Shown here: piece by piece, positions 15,545-23,971 of the stretch | How positions within the stretch are numbered: the first letter of the stretch is position 1 | Layout: the number at the start of each line of letters is the position of its first letter | DNA from: Acidobacteriota bacterium | GTDB taxonomy: Bacteria; Acidobacteriota; Vicinamibacteria; Vicinamibacterales; UBA2999 | Direction: 5' to 3' | NCBI GenBank assembly: GCA_016871195.1 | Contig: VFZN01000015.1 | Location: forward strand, 1 to 64,000 | DNA length: 64,000 bases | The notes under the pieces: generated by a model | The model's database searches: none | What the model saw: the letters and a program-made list of their open reading frames with translations, nothing else | What the model was told of the DNA's origin: nothing | Made by a program: the position numbers and the translations under genes

Positions 15545-16236
15545 CGGCGGGCCGCGTCAGGCCGGCCCTGCTGGCCGCGCTCGGCGTGGCCTTCGGGGCC
15601 TTCTGCTTCTCGTATCTGACGCTGCCCGATGTGCGCGGGCTCGCCCGCACCAATCCGACCACCACGGCCTTCATGGAATTGCGGAAGGAAGAAGCGGCGC
15701 AGGACGGGCGCACACTGGCCATCCGCCATCGGTGGGTGCCCTACGCGCAGATCTCAGCGGACCTGCGCCGGGCGGTCATTGTCACGGAAGACGCGGCGTT
15801 CTTCGACCATGACGGCATCGACCTCAATGAAGTGAAGGCATCGATGGAACGCAACTGGGACGAGGGCCGCTTCTCGCGCGGGGCCAGCACCATCACGCAG
15901 CAGCTGGCCAAGAACCTGTACCTGTCGCCGTCGCGCAATCCGCTGCGCAAGCTGCGTGAGGTGTTCATCACACGGCGGCTCGAAGCCAGCCTCACCAAAC
16001 GGCGCATCCTCGAGATTTATCTCAACGTCATTGAGTGGGGCGACGGGATCTTCGGTGTCGACGCGGCGGCGCGCATCTACTTCGGGAAGACGGCCGCGAC
16101 GCTGTCACGGGAAGAAGCGGCGCTGCTGGCCGGGGCCATCATCAATCCCCGCGTGCACAACCCGGGCAAGCCCACCCGTCGCCTGCTGCGGCGCCAGCAG
16201 ATCGTGCTGCGCCGCATGGGGCCGGGCGCGTCCTAG
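15541..16236 (+). CDS. mtgA: Monofunctional peptidoglycan glycosyltransferase (GT51)
   Basis: A 231-residue GT51 enzyme that polymerises lipid II into glycan strands at the outer face of the inner membrane. One N-terminal membrane anchor (LLAALGVAFGAFCFSYLTL) precedes the catalytic domain with VTEDAAFFDHDGID (catalytic E83), RGASTITQQLAKNLYLSPSR, and RKLREVFITRRLEASLTKRRILEIYLN. There is no transpeptidase domain, which separates it from class A PBPs. The GTG start overlaps the upstream stop by 4 bases, and its TAG stop shares a palindromic CTAG with the convergent lipoprotein gene. Confidence 0.95.
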   Translation: MTAGRVRPALLAALGVAFGAFCFSYLTLPDVRGLARTNPTTTAFMELRKEEAAQDGRTLAIRHRWVPYAQISADLRRAVIVTEDAAFFDHDGIDLNEVKASMERNWDEGRFSRGASTITQQLAKNLYLSPSRNPLRKLREVFITRRLEASLTKRRILEIYLNVIEWGDGIFGVDAAARIYFGKTAATLSREEAALLAGAIINPRVHNPGKPTRRLLRRQQIVLRRMGPGAS

Positions 16237-16802
16237 CGCGTTCCCGCGCGTGCGTGAGGACGACGTGCGCCGAGATACCGTCGCTGCCAGTAGCTGGCCG
16301 ACAGACGCTCGACGCGCACCACGCCGCGGCTGTTGGGGGCGTGCACAAACTGGTCGGGGCCAATGACGATGCCGACGTGTGAGGCCGGATGTGGACCGGT
16401 GGTGAAGAACACCAGGTCGCCCGGCAGCAGTGCCGCGCGGTCGACGCTGGCACCGAACAGAAACTGATCCTGCGTTTCGCGCGGCAGGATGACGCCGACG
16501 CGGCGGAAGACCCACTGCACCAGTCCACTGCAGTCGAAACCCGTGTCGGGGCTGCTGCCGCCGTAGGTATACGGCACGCCCCGCAGGGCAAGGGCGACCT
16601 GGCTGATGGCCCGCCCGTCAGCAGTGATCGGCTCACCGGTCGTCCCTGGCGACGGGCCGGGGACAGGAAATGGATGCAGCGGGCCCCGTGCAGTGCTGCA
16701 GGCGGCAGTCAGGGCCGTGACGGCGGTGAGGACGACGGCCGTCAGCAGCCAACGTCGGGCAGGCTGTGCGGGCCGTCGATGGGGAATCTGCGTGCTGCGC
16801 AT
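16233..16802 (-). CDS. NlpC/P60-family cell-wall hydrolase lipoprotein
   Basis: A 189-residue exported protein. The signal peptide ends in the lipobox LTAAC (C35), so it should be lipid-anchored. The NlpC/P60 domain has the catalytic Cys-His-His triad: C91 in GFDCSGLVQWV, H142 in SHVGIVIG and H154 in FVHAPNSRG. Such enzymes cut gamma-D-Glu-meso-DAP or related bonds in peptidoglycan stem peptides. It converges on the glycan polymerase mtgA with a 4-base stop-codon overlap (CTAG), putting a wall synthase and a wall hydrolase tail to tail. Confidence 0.93.
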   Translation of the reverse strand: MRSTQIPHRRPAQPARRWLLTAVVLTAVTALTAACSTARGPLHPFPVPGPSPGTTGEPITADGRAISQVALALRGVPYTYGGSSPDTGFDCSGLVQWVFRRVGVILPRETQDQFLFGASVDRAALLPGDLVFFTTGPHPASHVGIVIGPDQFVHAPNSRGVVRVERLSASYWQRRYLGARRPHARAGTR

Positions 16803-16892
16803 GTAATGCCAGGGTCAATGTTCCCCACTCTACACCGCGCACGCCTTGACGCTGCGCGTCGAACCGTGCAGAATCCCGCAGGAGAGACGCGC

Positions 16893-17426
16893 ATGGAGCA
16901 GACGCTCCTTCTGAACGCCACGTTCGAACCGCTCAAGGTCGTGCACTGGCAGAAGGCGATCACGCTGTGGTGCCAGGGCAAGGTCGAAATCATCGCGCAC
17001 CACGACCGTGAGGTGCGCGCGGTGAGTTTTGCGCTCAAATTGCCGTCGGTTATCAGGTTGCTGCGCTATGTGCGCATCTCGCAGCGCTTCGATTCCGTGC
17101 CCTTCTCGCGCGCCAATATCTACGCACGGGACGCCTACACGTGCCAGTACTGCGCGCGGCCGTTCCCGACCGCCGAACTCACGTTCGATCACGTCGTGCC
17201 CGTGTCGCAGGGCGGCCGCAAGGCCTGGGAGAACATCGTCACCTGCTGCATCGCCTGCAACCGGCGCAAGGGCGGGCGCACGCCGTCCGAAGCCAAGATG
17301 CGCCTGATGCGGCCCCCGCACCGGCCGACGGCCGCACCGGCGATCCGCATCACCATCGGCAGACGGAATGCTCCCGAAAGCTGGCGCGACTATCTATACT
17401 GGAATCTCGAACTCGACGAGACCTGA
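16893..17426 (+). CDS. HNH endonuclease-family protein
   Basis: A 177-residue protein. The ATG at 16893 follows AGGAGAG at a good distance; the open frame upstream is antisense to the lipoprotein gene. The N-terminal half (LLNATFEPLKVVHWQKAIT, VISQRFDSV-type region) is the conserved part of a widespread bacterial HNH family. The nuclease core has CQYC, TFDHVVPVSQGG and CCIACNRRKGG: two CxxC knuckles around the DH pair. It lacks the fused domains of restriction enzymes and of Cas9, and no methylase is adjacent, so a role in DNA processing or repair is more likely than restriction. A GTG-started gene follows after 3 bases. Confidence 0.9.
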   Translation: MEQTLLLNATFEPLKVVHWQKAITLWCQGKVEIIAHHDREVRAVSFALKLPSVIRLLRYVRISQRFDSVPFSRANIYARDAYTCQYCARPFPTAELTFDHVVPVSQGGRKAWENIVTCCIACNRRKGGRTPSEAKMRLMRPPHRPTAAPAIRITIGRRNAPESWRDYLYWNLELDET

Positions 17427-17429
17427 CCT

Positions 17430-18407
17430 GTGCCTCCGCTGACGAACCTCGAGCCTCACCGCGTCATCCCTGGTGGACGGCTCTGGGTGCACGGCGAGTC
17501 ATTACCCACCACCAGCCTGACCGGCGTCACCATCGGAGGCACCGCGGCCCGTGTCAGCTTCGCGTCACCGTCGCGCATGGCCGTGCACGTGCCGCTGCAG
17601 GTCGATAGCGGCACCGTGCCCGTGAAGCTCGACAGCGTGCCCGGGGCCACCCTGTTCGCCGAGGTCGCCCGCACGCTCGCGATCGGGCTGCATCAGGTCG
17701 ACAGCCCTGTGCCGCATCCCGATGGCAGCGTCTGTGTCACCTACTCCGGGTCGCGCGGACAGGATGTGCCCATCTCGGTGTTCCGCATCACCCCTGACGG
17801 TGCGCGTGAGCCCTTTGTGCACGGCCTGGTGAATGCGACGTCGATGGCTCTGGGCCCCGACGGCCACCTCTACGTGTCGAGCCGCTTCGAGGGGCGCGTG
17901 TATCGCATCGGGACCCACGGTCATGCCGACGTCATGGCCTCGGAACTGGGCGTGGCGACCGGCCTGGCGTTCGGGCGCGACGGCAGCCTCTACGTGGGTG
18001 ACCGCAGCGGCACCATCTTCCGCATCGACAGCAAGGGCCGCACCGAAGAGGTGGCCCAGATGCCGCCCAGCGTGGCCGCCTTCCACCTGGCAATGAGCCA
18101 TGACGACTGGCTCTATGTGGCCGCGCCGACCCTGGCGTCGTTCGATGCGCTGCGGCGCGTACGGGTCAGCGACGGCCTCGTGGAACCGCTTGAGTGGACA
18201 TTCGGGCGACCCCAGGGTCTGGCCTTCGACGGCCACGGCGTGCTCCACGTCGTCGAGGCCCTGGCCGGAGCGTGCGGGGTCTATGCCCTGCGTCCCGGAC
18301 AGCCGCGCGAACTGGTCGTCGGTGGACGCGGGCTGGTCGGCGTGGCCTTCGGACAGGACGGCAGGCTGTATGTCTGCTCGGCCGACACGCTCTACGCGTT
18401 CGCCTGA
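17430..18407 (+). CDS. IPT/TIG plus NHL/SMP-30-like propeller protein
   Basis: A 325-residue protein starting at GTG 17430, 3 bases after the HNH stop. Residues about 8-75 look like an IPT/TIG immunoglobulin-like domain ([26 protein letters not shown]). The remainder is a propeller with repeated [24 protein letters not shown] and [12 protein letters not shown] units, related to NHL/gluconolactonase-like folds. There is no signal peptide, so it appears cytoplasmic, unusual for TIG-propeller proteins. I cannot assign a substrate. It ends 57 bases before uvrA. Confidence 0.8.
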   Translation: MPPLTNLEPHRVIPGGRLWVHGESLPTTSLTGVTIGGTAARVSFASPSRMAVHVPLQVDSGTVPVKLDSVPGATLFAEVARTLAIGLHQVDSPVPHPDGSVCVTYSGSRGQDVPISVFRITPDGAREPFVHGLVNATSMALGPDGHLYVSSRFEGRVYRIGTHGHADVMASELGVATGLAFGRDGSLYVGDRSGTIFRIDSKGRTEEVAQMPPSVAAFHLAMSHDDWLYVAAPTLASFDALRRVRVSDGLVEPLEWTFGRPQGLAFDGHGVLHVVEALAGACGVYALRPGQPRELVVGGRGLVGVAFGQDGRLYVCSADTLYAFA

Positions 18408-18444
18408 CGGGAGCGCCCCGGCGCGCCCGCCCTGTCGCGCAGGC

Positions 18445-18450
18445 TAGAAT
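18445..18450 (+). promoter_or_regulatory. Putative -10 box (TAGAAT) for uvrA
   Basis: TAGAAT lies 14 bases before the ATG at 18465, giving a predicted 5' leader of only about 7 bases. No clear -35 is seen, nor a recognisable SOS box. Confidence 0.4.
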
Positions 18451-18464
18451 ATGAGATTGCCCGC

Positions 18465-21374
18465 ATGTCCCACGACCTCATCACTGTACGCGGTGCCCGT
18501 GTGCACAACCTCCGGGATGTGGACGTCGACATTCCGCGCGATGCCCTGACGGTCATCACCGGCCTGTCCGGGTCCGGCAAGTCGTCACTGGCCTTTGACA
18601 CGGTATATGCGGAAGGCCAGCGGCGCTATGTCGAGTCGCTGTCGGCCTACGCGCGGCAGTTCCTCGATCAGATGGAAAAGCCCGATGTCGACCGCATCGA
18701 GGGCCTGTCGCCGGCCATTGCCATCGAGCAGAAGACGACGGGCGCCAATCCGCGTTCGACCGTCGGCACCGTCACCGAAATTTACGACTATCTACGGCTG
18801 CTCTTTGCCAACATCGGCGTGCCGCACTGCCCGTCGTGCGGCAAGCCCATCACCTCGCAGTCTGTCGACCGTATCGCCGATCTGGTGATGACCTATCCGC
18901 AGGAGACCCGCATCACCGTGATGGCGCCGATGGTGCGCGGGCGCAAGGGCGAGTTCCGGAAGGAACTGCAGGCGCTGGTGGCCCGAGGCTTCACCAAGGC
19001 CCGCATCGACGGACAGCTACGTGCGCTCGAAGAAGACATCGCCCTCGACAAGCGGCGCAACCACACCATCGAGGTCATCGTTGATCGGCTGATCGTGCGC
19101 AGTGGCATTGAGCGCCGGCTGGCCGCCTCGCTCGATGTGGCGCTGCAGCTGGCCGATGACGTGGTGCTGGTCCAGTCGCTGGCGCACGGAGAACGTCTCT
19201 ATTCACGAAAGATGGCGTGTGTCGACTGCGGCATCAGCGTGCCCGAGCTGTCGCCGCGAGCGTTCTCGTTCAACTCGCCGCACGGGGCCTGTCCGGGCTG
19301 CCAGGGCCTCGGCGCCACCTGGGACTTTGATGCACGGCGCATCGTGCCAGACGACCGGCTGTCCCTGTCGCAGGGCGCGGTGGCGCTGTGGGCGCGCGGG
19401 GATGCGGCTCTGGTGGCCGAGGCGCTGCGGCAGCTGAGTGCCTACTGGGGCATCGACACCGAGGTGCCGTTCTCCAAGATGCCGAAAAAGCACCGCGACC
19501 TGCTGCTACTCGGCCCTGCCGAGACGGGTGCTGCGCCGGGGAGAACGGCGGGGGGCCAGTCAGCACGCGCGAACAGGACGACGGCTGAACGCACGGCTGC
19601 GGCAACAGTCTCGGCCGGGAGGAGCCGCAGCAAGGCCTCGGCGCCCGATCCGTTCGGGCGTGACTTCGAAGGGCTGCTTCCCAACCTGCGTCGGCGGTAT
19701 GAGCAGGGTCCCTGGTCGGTGCAGGAGGACCTGGACCCATACCGCGCGCTGACGACATGCGAGACGTGCGGGGGGCGGCGGCTGAAGGCCGAAAGTCTCG
19801 GCGTCACTGTCAAGGGACGCTCGATTACCGACTATGTCGACCTGCCGATTGCCGAGGCGGTGCCCGTGTTCGACGCGTTCGAGCTGGGTGCGCGCGAATC
19901 ACTGATCGCCTCACGCGTCCTGCGCGAGATTCGCGATCGGCTGCGCTTTCTGAACGATGTCGGTGTGGGCTACCTCACCCTCGGGCGCTCGGCCGCCAGC
20001 CTGTCGGGTGGCGAGGGACAACGCATCCGCCTGGCGACACAGATCGGATCAAGCCTGACGGGTGTGCTGTATGTGCTGGACGAGCCGTCGATTGGGCTGC
20101 ATCAGCGCGACAACCGCAAGCTGATTGCCACCCTGCAGCGCCTGCGTGACCTGGGCAACACGGTCGTCGTGGTGGAACACGACGATGAGACGATTCGACA
20201 GGCCGACTATCTAATTGACCTCGGACCGGGCGCGGGTGAACTGGGCGGGCACGTGCTGTTCCAGGGCACGCCGACGGCACTCATGCAGGCCCCGGGCGAC
20301 TCGCTGACGGGCGCCTACCTCGCAGGCACGCGGGGCATCGAGGTGCCGGCGACGCGGCGATCCCCGAAAGCGGGCGAACTGGTCATCCGCGGCGCGCGGG
20401 CGCACAACCTCAGGAACATCGACGTGCGCATTCCCCTAGGGCGGCTGGTGGCTGTTACAGGCGTCAGCGGTTCGGGGAAGAGCACGCTCGTCAACGACAT
20501 CCTGTATCGCTCGCTGGCGCGGCAGATTTACCGCGCGGCCGACGAGCCGGGCCCGCATACGCGCATCGAAGGCACCACGCACATCGACAAGGTCATCGAG
20601 ATCGATCAGTCGCCCATCGGCCGCACGCCGCGATCGAATCCGGCCACATACACGGGGCTCTTCTCGTTCATCCGTGAGCTGTTTGCGATGGTGCCCGAGG
20701 CGCGGGCGCGTGGGTACAAGCCCGGGCGGTTTTCCTTCAACGTGAAGGGCGGACGCTGCGAGGCCTGTCAGGGCGACGGCGTGATGGCGATCGAGATGCA
20801 CTTCCTGCCGAATGTCTATGTGACGTGCGAGCAGTGCAAGGGCCGGCGCTACAACCGGGAAACGCTCGAGGTGAAGTATCGCGGCAAGTCGATTGCCGAG
20901 GTGCTTGAACTGACGGTCGATCAGGCGCTGCCGGTGCTGGAGAACTATCCGCCGCTGGCCGCACGGCTCCGCACGCTGCAGAGCGTGGGGCTCGGCTACA
21001 TCACGCTGGGGCAGTCGGCGACGACCCTGTCCGGCGGCGAGGCGCAGCGGGTGAAGCTGTCGCGCGAACTGTCGAAGCGCGGCACGGGCCGCACGCTCTA
21101 CATCCTCGACGAGCCCACCACGGGCCTGCACTTCGAGGATGTGCGCAAGCTGCTCGAGGTGCTGACGCGCCTGGTCGATCAGGGCAACACCATCGTGGTC
21201 ATCGAGCACAACCTCGACGTGATCAAGTCGGCCGACTGGGTCATCGACCTTGGCCCCGAGGGCGGCAGCGGCGGGGGCGAGGTGGTGGCCGAGGGCACTC
21301 CTGAAACGGTCGCGCAGTCTGCACGGTCGGCCACGGCGCCGTTTCTGGCCGAGGCCCTGGGTGTGTCACGATAG
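18465..21374 (+). CDS. uvrA: Excinuclease ABC subunit A
   Basis: UvrA (969 aa) finds bulky DNA lesions and loads UvrB in nucleotide excision repair. Both ABC ATPase modules are complete: Walker [13 protein letters not shown] and [13 protein letters not shown], and signature segments [13 protein letters not shown] and [13 protein letters not shown]. Zinc-binding CxxC pairs occur at CPSCG, CVDCG/CPGCQG, CETCGG and CEACQG/CEQCKG. One oddity is an Ala/Gly/Thr/Arg-rich low-complexity insert at about residues 348-396, just before [12 protein letters not shown]. It ends 176 bases before lpxC; the two need not be co-transcribed, since a promoter lies between them. Confidence 0.98.
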   Translation: MSHDLITVRGARVHNLRDVDVDIPRDALTVITGLSGSGKSSLAFDTVYAEGQRRYVESLSAYARQFLDQMEKPDVDRIEGLSPAIAIEQKTTGANPRSTVGTVTEIYDYLRLLFANIGVPHCPSCGKPITSQSVDRIADLVMTYPQETRITVMAPMVRGRKGEFRKELQALVARGFTKARIDGQLRALEEDIALDKRRNHTIEVIVDRLIVRSGIERRLAASLDVALQLADDVVLVQSLAHGERLYSRKMACVDCGISVPELSPRAFSFNSPHGACPGCQGLGATWDFDARRIVPDDRLSLSQGAVALWARGDAALVAEALRQLSAYWGIDTEVPFSKMPKKHRDLLLLGPAETGAAPGRTAGGQSARANRTTAERTAAATVSAGRSRSKASAPDPFGRDFEGLLPNLRRRYEQGPWSVQEDLDPYRALTTCETCGGRRLKAESLGVTVKGRSITDYVDLPIAEAVPVFDAFELGARESLIASRVLREIRDRLRFLNDVGVGYLTLGRSAASLSGGEGQRIRLATQIGSSLTGVLYVLDEPSIGLHQRDNRKLIATLQRLRDLGNTVVVVEHDDETIRQADYLIDLGPGAGELGGHVLFQGTPTALMQAPGDSLTGAYLAGTRGIEVPATRRSPKAGELVIRGARAHNLRNIDVRIPLGRLVAVTGVSGSGKSTLVNDILYRSLARQIYRAADEPGPHTRIEGTTHIDKVIEIDQSPIGRTPRSNPATYTGLFSFIRELFAMVPEARARGYKPGRFSFNVKGGRCEACQGDGVMAIEMHFLPNVYVTCEQCKGRRYNRETLEVKYRGKSIAEVLELTVDQALPVLENYPPLAARLRTLQSVGLGYITLGQSATTLSGGEAQRVKLSRELSKRGTGRTLYILDEPTTGLHFEDVRKLLEVLTRLVDQGNTIVVIEHNLDVIKSADWVIDLGPEGGSGGGEVVAEGTPETVAQSARSATAPFLAEALGVSR

Positions 21375-21453
21375 CCACAGACTGGCGAAAATTTGCTGTG
21401 GCTTTGTTTACACACTTGCGCGGGACTGCCGTGGAGTGTGTCTCTTTAAATTG

Positions 21454-21481
21454 TTGTATCTATTGAACTTGTTCGTGTAAT
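21454..21481 (+). promoter_or_regulatory. Putative promoter for lpxC in an AT-rich segment
   Basis: TTGTAT (21454-21459), a 16-base spacer and TGTAAT (21476-21481). The surrounding 21390-21485 segment is markedly more AT-rich than the rest of the window, as expected of a promoter region. Confidence 0.45.
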
Positions 21482-21550
21482 CTGTGGCCGGTTTTCGTCG
21501 GCACCGTTCTTGCTGTATAGCGAGCCGGACGACAGACGTTCACGCGACTC

Positions 21551-22453
21551 ATGACTGCCCAGCAGACCATCAGACGACAGGTATCGTGCGCCGGCATCGG
21601 CCTGCACTCAGGCCAGAAAGTGATGCTGACGCTCAAGCCTGCGGCTGCCGACACCGGCATCCGGTTTCGCCGCACCGACCTCGGGCGCGAGATTCCGGCG
21701 CGGCTCGATCAGGTGGCCACCTGCAGCTACGCCACGGTGCTGGGCCACGACGGTGCGACGGTCGAAACGGTCGAGCACCTGCTGGCGGCGCTGGTCGCCT
21801 CGGGCATCGACAACGTCATCATCGAGCTCAGTCAGCGCGAAGTGCCCATCATGGATGGCAGCAGTGCGCCGTTCCTGTTTCTGCTACAGGAAGCCGGGAG
21901 GAAGACGCTGACGGCCCCGCGCCGCGTCCTCAAAGTGCTGCGCCCCGTGCAGGTCACGAGCGGCGACAAGCGGATGGCGGTGTATCCGTCTGACCACTTC
22001 AAGATCAGCTACACCATCAGCTTCGCTCATCCGCTGCTCAAGCACCAGACCCGCACCGAGCGCATCACCGAAGCGACGTTTACCGATCATCTGGCGGCGG
22101 CGCGCACGTTCGGCTTCCTCAAGGAAGTCGAGTGGATGCGCCAGCAGGGGCTGGCCCTCGGCGGCTCGCTCGACAACGCCATTGTCATCGGCGACACGGG
22201 CGTGCTCAATGCCCTGCGGTTTGATGATGAGTTTGTGCGTCACAAGATGCTCGACGCCGTGGGCGACCTCGCGCTGCTGGGCTATCCGCTGATTGGCCAC
22301 GTGGTGGCGCATCGTGCGGGGCACCAGTTGCATACCGACCTCGGACGCGCGCTGCTGGCCGACCCTGAGGCATTTGCGGTGGTCGAGGTCGATGCAGTGG
22401 GCCAGATGACGCCGCAGGTCGCAGGCGTGCCGGCGTATACCCCAGTCCCCTGA
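21551..22453 (+). CDS. lpxC: UDP-3-O-acyl-N-acetylglucosamine deacetylase
   Basis: LpxC (300 aa) is the committed zinc-dependent step of lipid A synthesis, so the organism makes lipopolysaccharide. Zinc ligands are visible: H76 in VETVEHLLAAL, then H231 and D235 in VRHKMLDAVGDLALLG. The following GHVVAHRAGH carries the catalytic-region histidine. QEVP-type PIMDGSSAPF is also conserved. Length matches the family. It is followed at 22484 by a strong intrinsic terminator, so it appears to be transcribed alone. Confidence 0.98.
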   Translation: MTAQQTIRRQVSCAGIGLHSGQKVMLTLKPAAADTGIRFRRTDLGREIPARLDQVATCSYATVLGHDGATVETVEHLLAALVASGIDNVIIELSQREVPIMDGSSAPFLFLLQEAGRKTLTAPRRVLKVLRPVQVTSGDKRMAVYPSDHFKISYTISFAHPLLKHQTRTERITEATFTDHLAAARTFGFLKEVEWMRQQGLALGGSLDNAIVIGDTGVLNALRFDDEFVRHKMLDAVGDLALLGYPLIGHVVAHRAGHQLHTDLGRALLADPEAFAVVEVDAVGQMTPQVAGVPAYTPVP

Positions 22454-22483
22454 GTCAGTCGATTCCTCGTGCGTCCTCCTGTT

Positions 22484-22514
22484 GGCCGCGTCTTTGCTGA
22501 CGCGGCCTTTTTTT
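22484..22514 (+). terminator. Rho-independent terminator after lpxC
   Basis: GGCCGCGTC and GACGCGGCC form a perfect 9-bp stem with a 6-base loop (TTTGCT), followed directly by seven Ts. This is the clearest intrinsic terminator in the window. Confidence 0.92.
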
Positions 22515-22558
22515 CGTTCGTTCCGACCGCGGTGTCTCCGACCGGACCAGGCGTGCGT

Positions 22559-22564
22559 TAGGAT
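22559..22564 (+). promoter_or_regulatory. Putative -10 box (TAGGAT) for the M19 dipeptidase
   Basis: TAGGAT lies 19 bases before the GTG start at 22584, with GGGAGG between. The ATG at 22563 overlaps this box, which argues against that ATG as the start. Confidence 0.4.
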
Positions 22565-22583
22565 GCCGGCGGGAGGCTTCCGA

Positions 22584-23852
22584 GTGACGACACGATCGAT
22601 ATCCTTGAGACTGCTGGCGGGCGCGTGTGCGGCCCTGACGGCAGGTCCGGTGCAGGCGCAGACGACGCCGGATGCGGCGCTGCAGGCGCGGGCCCGGGCG
22701 ATTCACGAGCGGGTGATTACGCTCGACACGCACGCCGACATCAATCCGCGCGACTTCACGCGCGAGCGCAACTACACCCAGCGGCTCGATACGCAGGTGA
22801 ACATTCCCAAGATGAAAGAAGGCGGGCTCGATGCGGCGTTCTTCATTGTGTATGTCGGGCAGGGCTCGCTGACGCAGGAAGGCTATGACCGGGCCTATCA
22901 GCAGGCGGTAGCGAAGTTCGAGGCGGTGCATCACCTCACGAAGGAACTGGCACCCGACCAAATCGGGCTGGCGCTGACGGCGGCCGACGTACGGTCGATT
23001 GCGGCGTCGGGGCGGAAGGTGGCGCTCATCGGCATCGAGAACGCGTATCCGCTGGGGACCGACCTGTCACGGGTGAAGGAGTTCTACGACCGCGGTGGGC
23101 GCTACATGTCGCTGGCACATAACGGGCACAGCCAGTTTGCCGACTCGAACATTGGCGAACGTGACGGGTTCATGCACAACGGACTCAACCCGCTGGGGCT
23201 GCAGGTGATTGCCGAGATGAACCGCTGGGGCATCATGGTCGATGTGTCGCATCCGTCGAAGCAGGCCAACCTGCAGGCGATTGCGGCGTCGAAGGCTCCG
23301 GTGATTGCCTCGCATTCGGCCGCCCGTGCCCTGGCCAACCACAGCCGCAACATGGACGACGAGCAGTTGCAGGCGCTGAAGAAGAACGGCGGCGTGATTC
23401 AGACGGTGGCGTTTGACAGCTACGTGAAGATCAAGCCGCCAGACTCGGCCGAGCGTGCGGCAGCCATCGCGAAGCTTCGGGTCGAGATGGGGCTGCAGGG
23501 CGGCCCGGCGAGCCAGACCGATGCGACGCGCAGCCAGTTCCGCCAGCGGATGGCCGAGATTGATCGGCAGTTTCCTCCACCGCCGATGGCGACGGTGTCC
23601 GACTTTGTCGACCACATCGACTACCTGGTGAAGACCATCGGCATCGACCACGTGGGTATCTCGTCAGACTTTGACGGTGGTGGTGGCGTGAAGGGCTGGA
23701 ACGGGGCCGACGAGACGTTCAACGTGACGCTTGAGCTGGTGCGTCGGGGCTATTCCGACGAGCAGATTGGGAAGCTGTGGAGCGGGAACCTGCTGCGGGT
23801 GCTGGACGAGGTGCAGCGGGTGGCGCGCGAGATTCAGGCCGGACGGCGGTAG
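22584..23852 (+). CDS. Exported membrane dipeptidase (peptidase M19)
   Basis: A 422-residue zinc dipeptidase of the renal-dipeptidase family, which cleaves dipeptides including those with D-residues. I chose GTG 22584: GGGAGG sits 7 bases upstream and the signal peptide (SLRLLAGACAALTAGPVQA) then begins normally; the longer open frame crosses the lpxC terminator. Metal-binding features include LDTHADINPRDF, the ALIGIENAYPLG segment, MSLAHNGHSQFAD, VDVSHPSKQ and VIASHSAARAL, and the C-terminal HVGISSDFDGGGG. A periplasmic peptide-salvage role fits the M1 peptidase and GGT-like protein elsewhere in the window. Confidence 0.93.
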   Translation: MTTRSISLRLLAGACAALTAGPVQAQTTPDAALQARARAIHERVITLDTHADINPRDFTRERNYTQRLDTQVNIPKMKEGGLDAAFFIVYVGQGSLTQEGYDRAYQQAVAKFEAVHHLTKELAPDQIGLALTAADVRSIAASGRKVALIGIENAYPLGTDLSRVKEFYDRGGRYMSLAHNGHSQFADSNIGERDGFMHNGLNPLGLQVIAEMNRWGIMVDVSHPSKQANLQAIAASKAPVIASHSAARALANHSRNMDDEQLQALKKNGGVIQTVAFDSYVKIKPPDSAERAAAIAKLRVEMGLQGGPASQTDATRSQFRQRMAEIDRQFPPPPMATVSDFVDHIDYLVKTIGIDHVGISSDFDGGGGVKGWNGADETFNVTLELVRRGYSDEQIGKLWSGNLLRVLDEVQRVAREIQAGRR

Positions 23853-23904
23853 GGCGGGTGTGACCGCGGCCGGGCTCTGTGTACCTGGCCCTCCGGGGAA
23901 AAGA

Positions 23905-23945
23905 CAAGGGGCCGGCTCCGGAGTGCATCCGGAGCCGGCCCCTTG
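23905..23945. terminator. Perfect 17-bp inverted repeat between convergent genes
   Basis: CAAGGGGCCGGCTCCGG, a 7-base loop (AGTGCAT) and its exact complement. It lies between the convergent dipeptidase and TonB receptor genes. On the minus strand the stem is followed by TCTTTT, so it most likely terminates the receptor transcript; the plus-strand side lacks a T tract. Confidence 0.75.
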
Positions 23946-23971
23946 TGATTCCGGTCAGTGTTTGGCTGGGC

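Noticed and set aside
16389-16892. N-terminal extension of the HNH protein
   Set aside because: Antisense to the NlpC/P60 lipoprotein; a good ribosome-binding site precedes ATG 16893.
16893-17426. Restriction-modification or CRISPR effector
   Set aside because: The HNH protein is small and stand-alone, with no methylase, cas genes or repeat array nearby.
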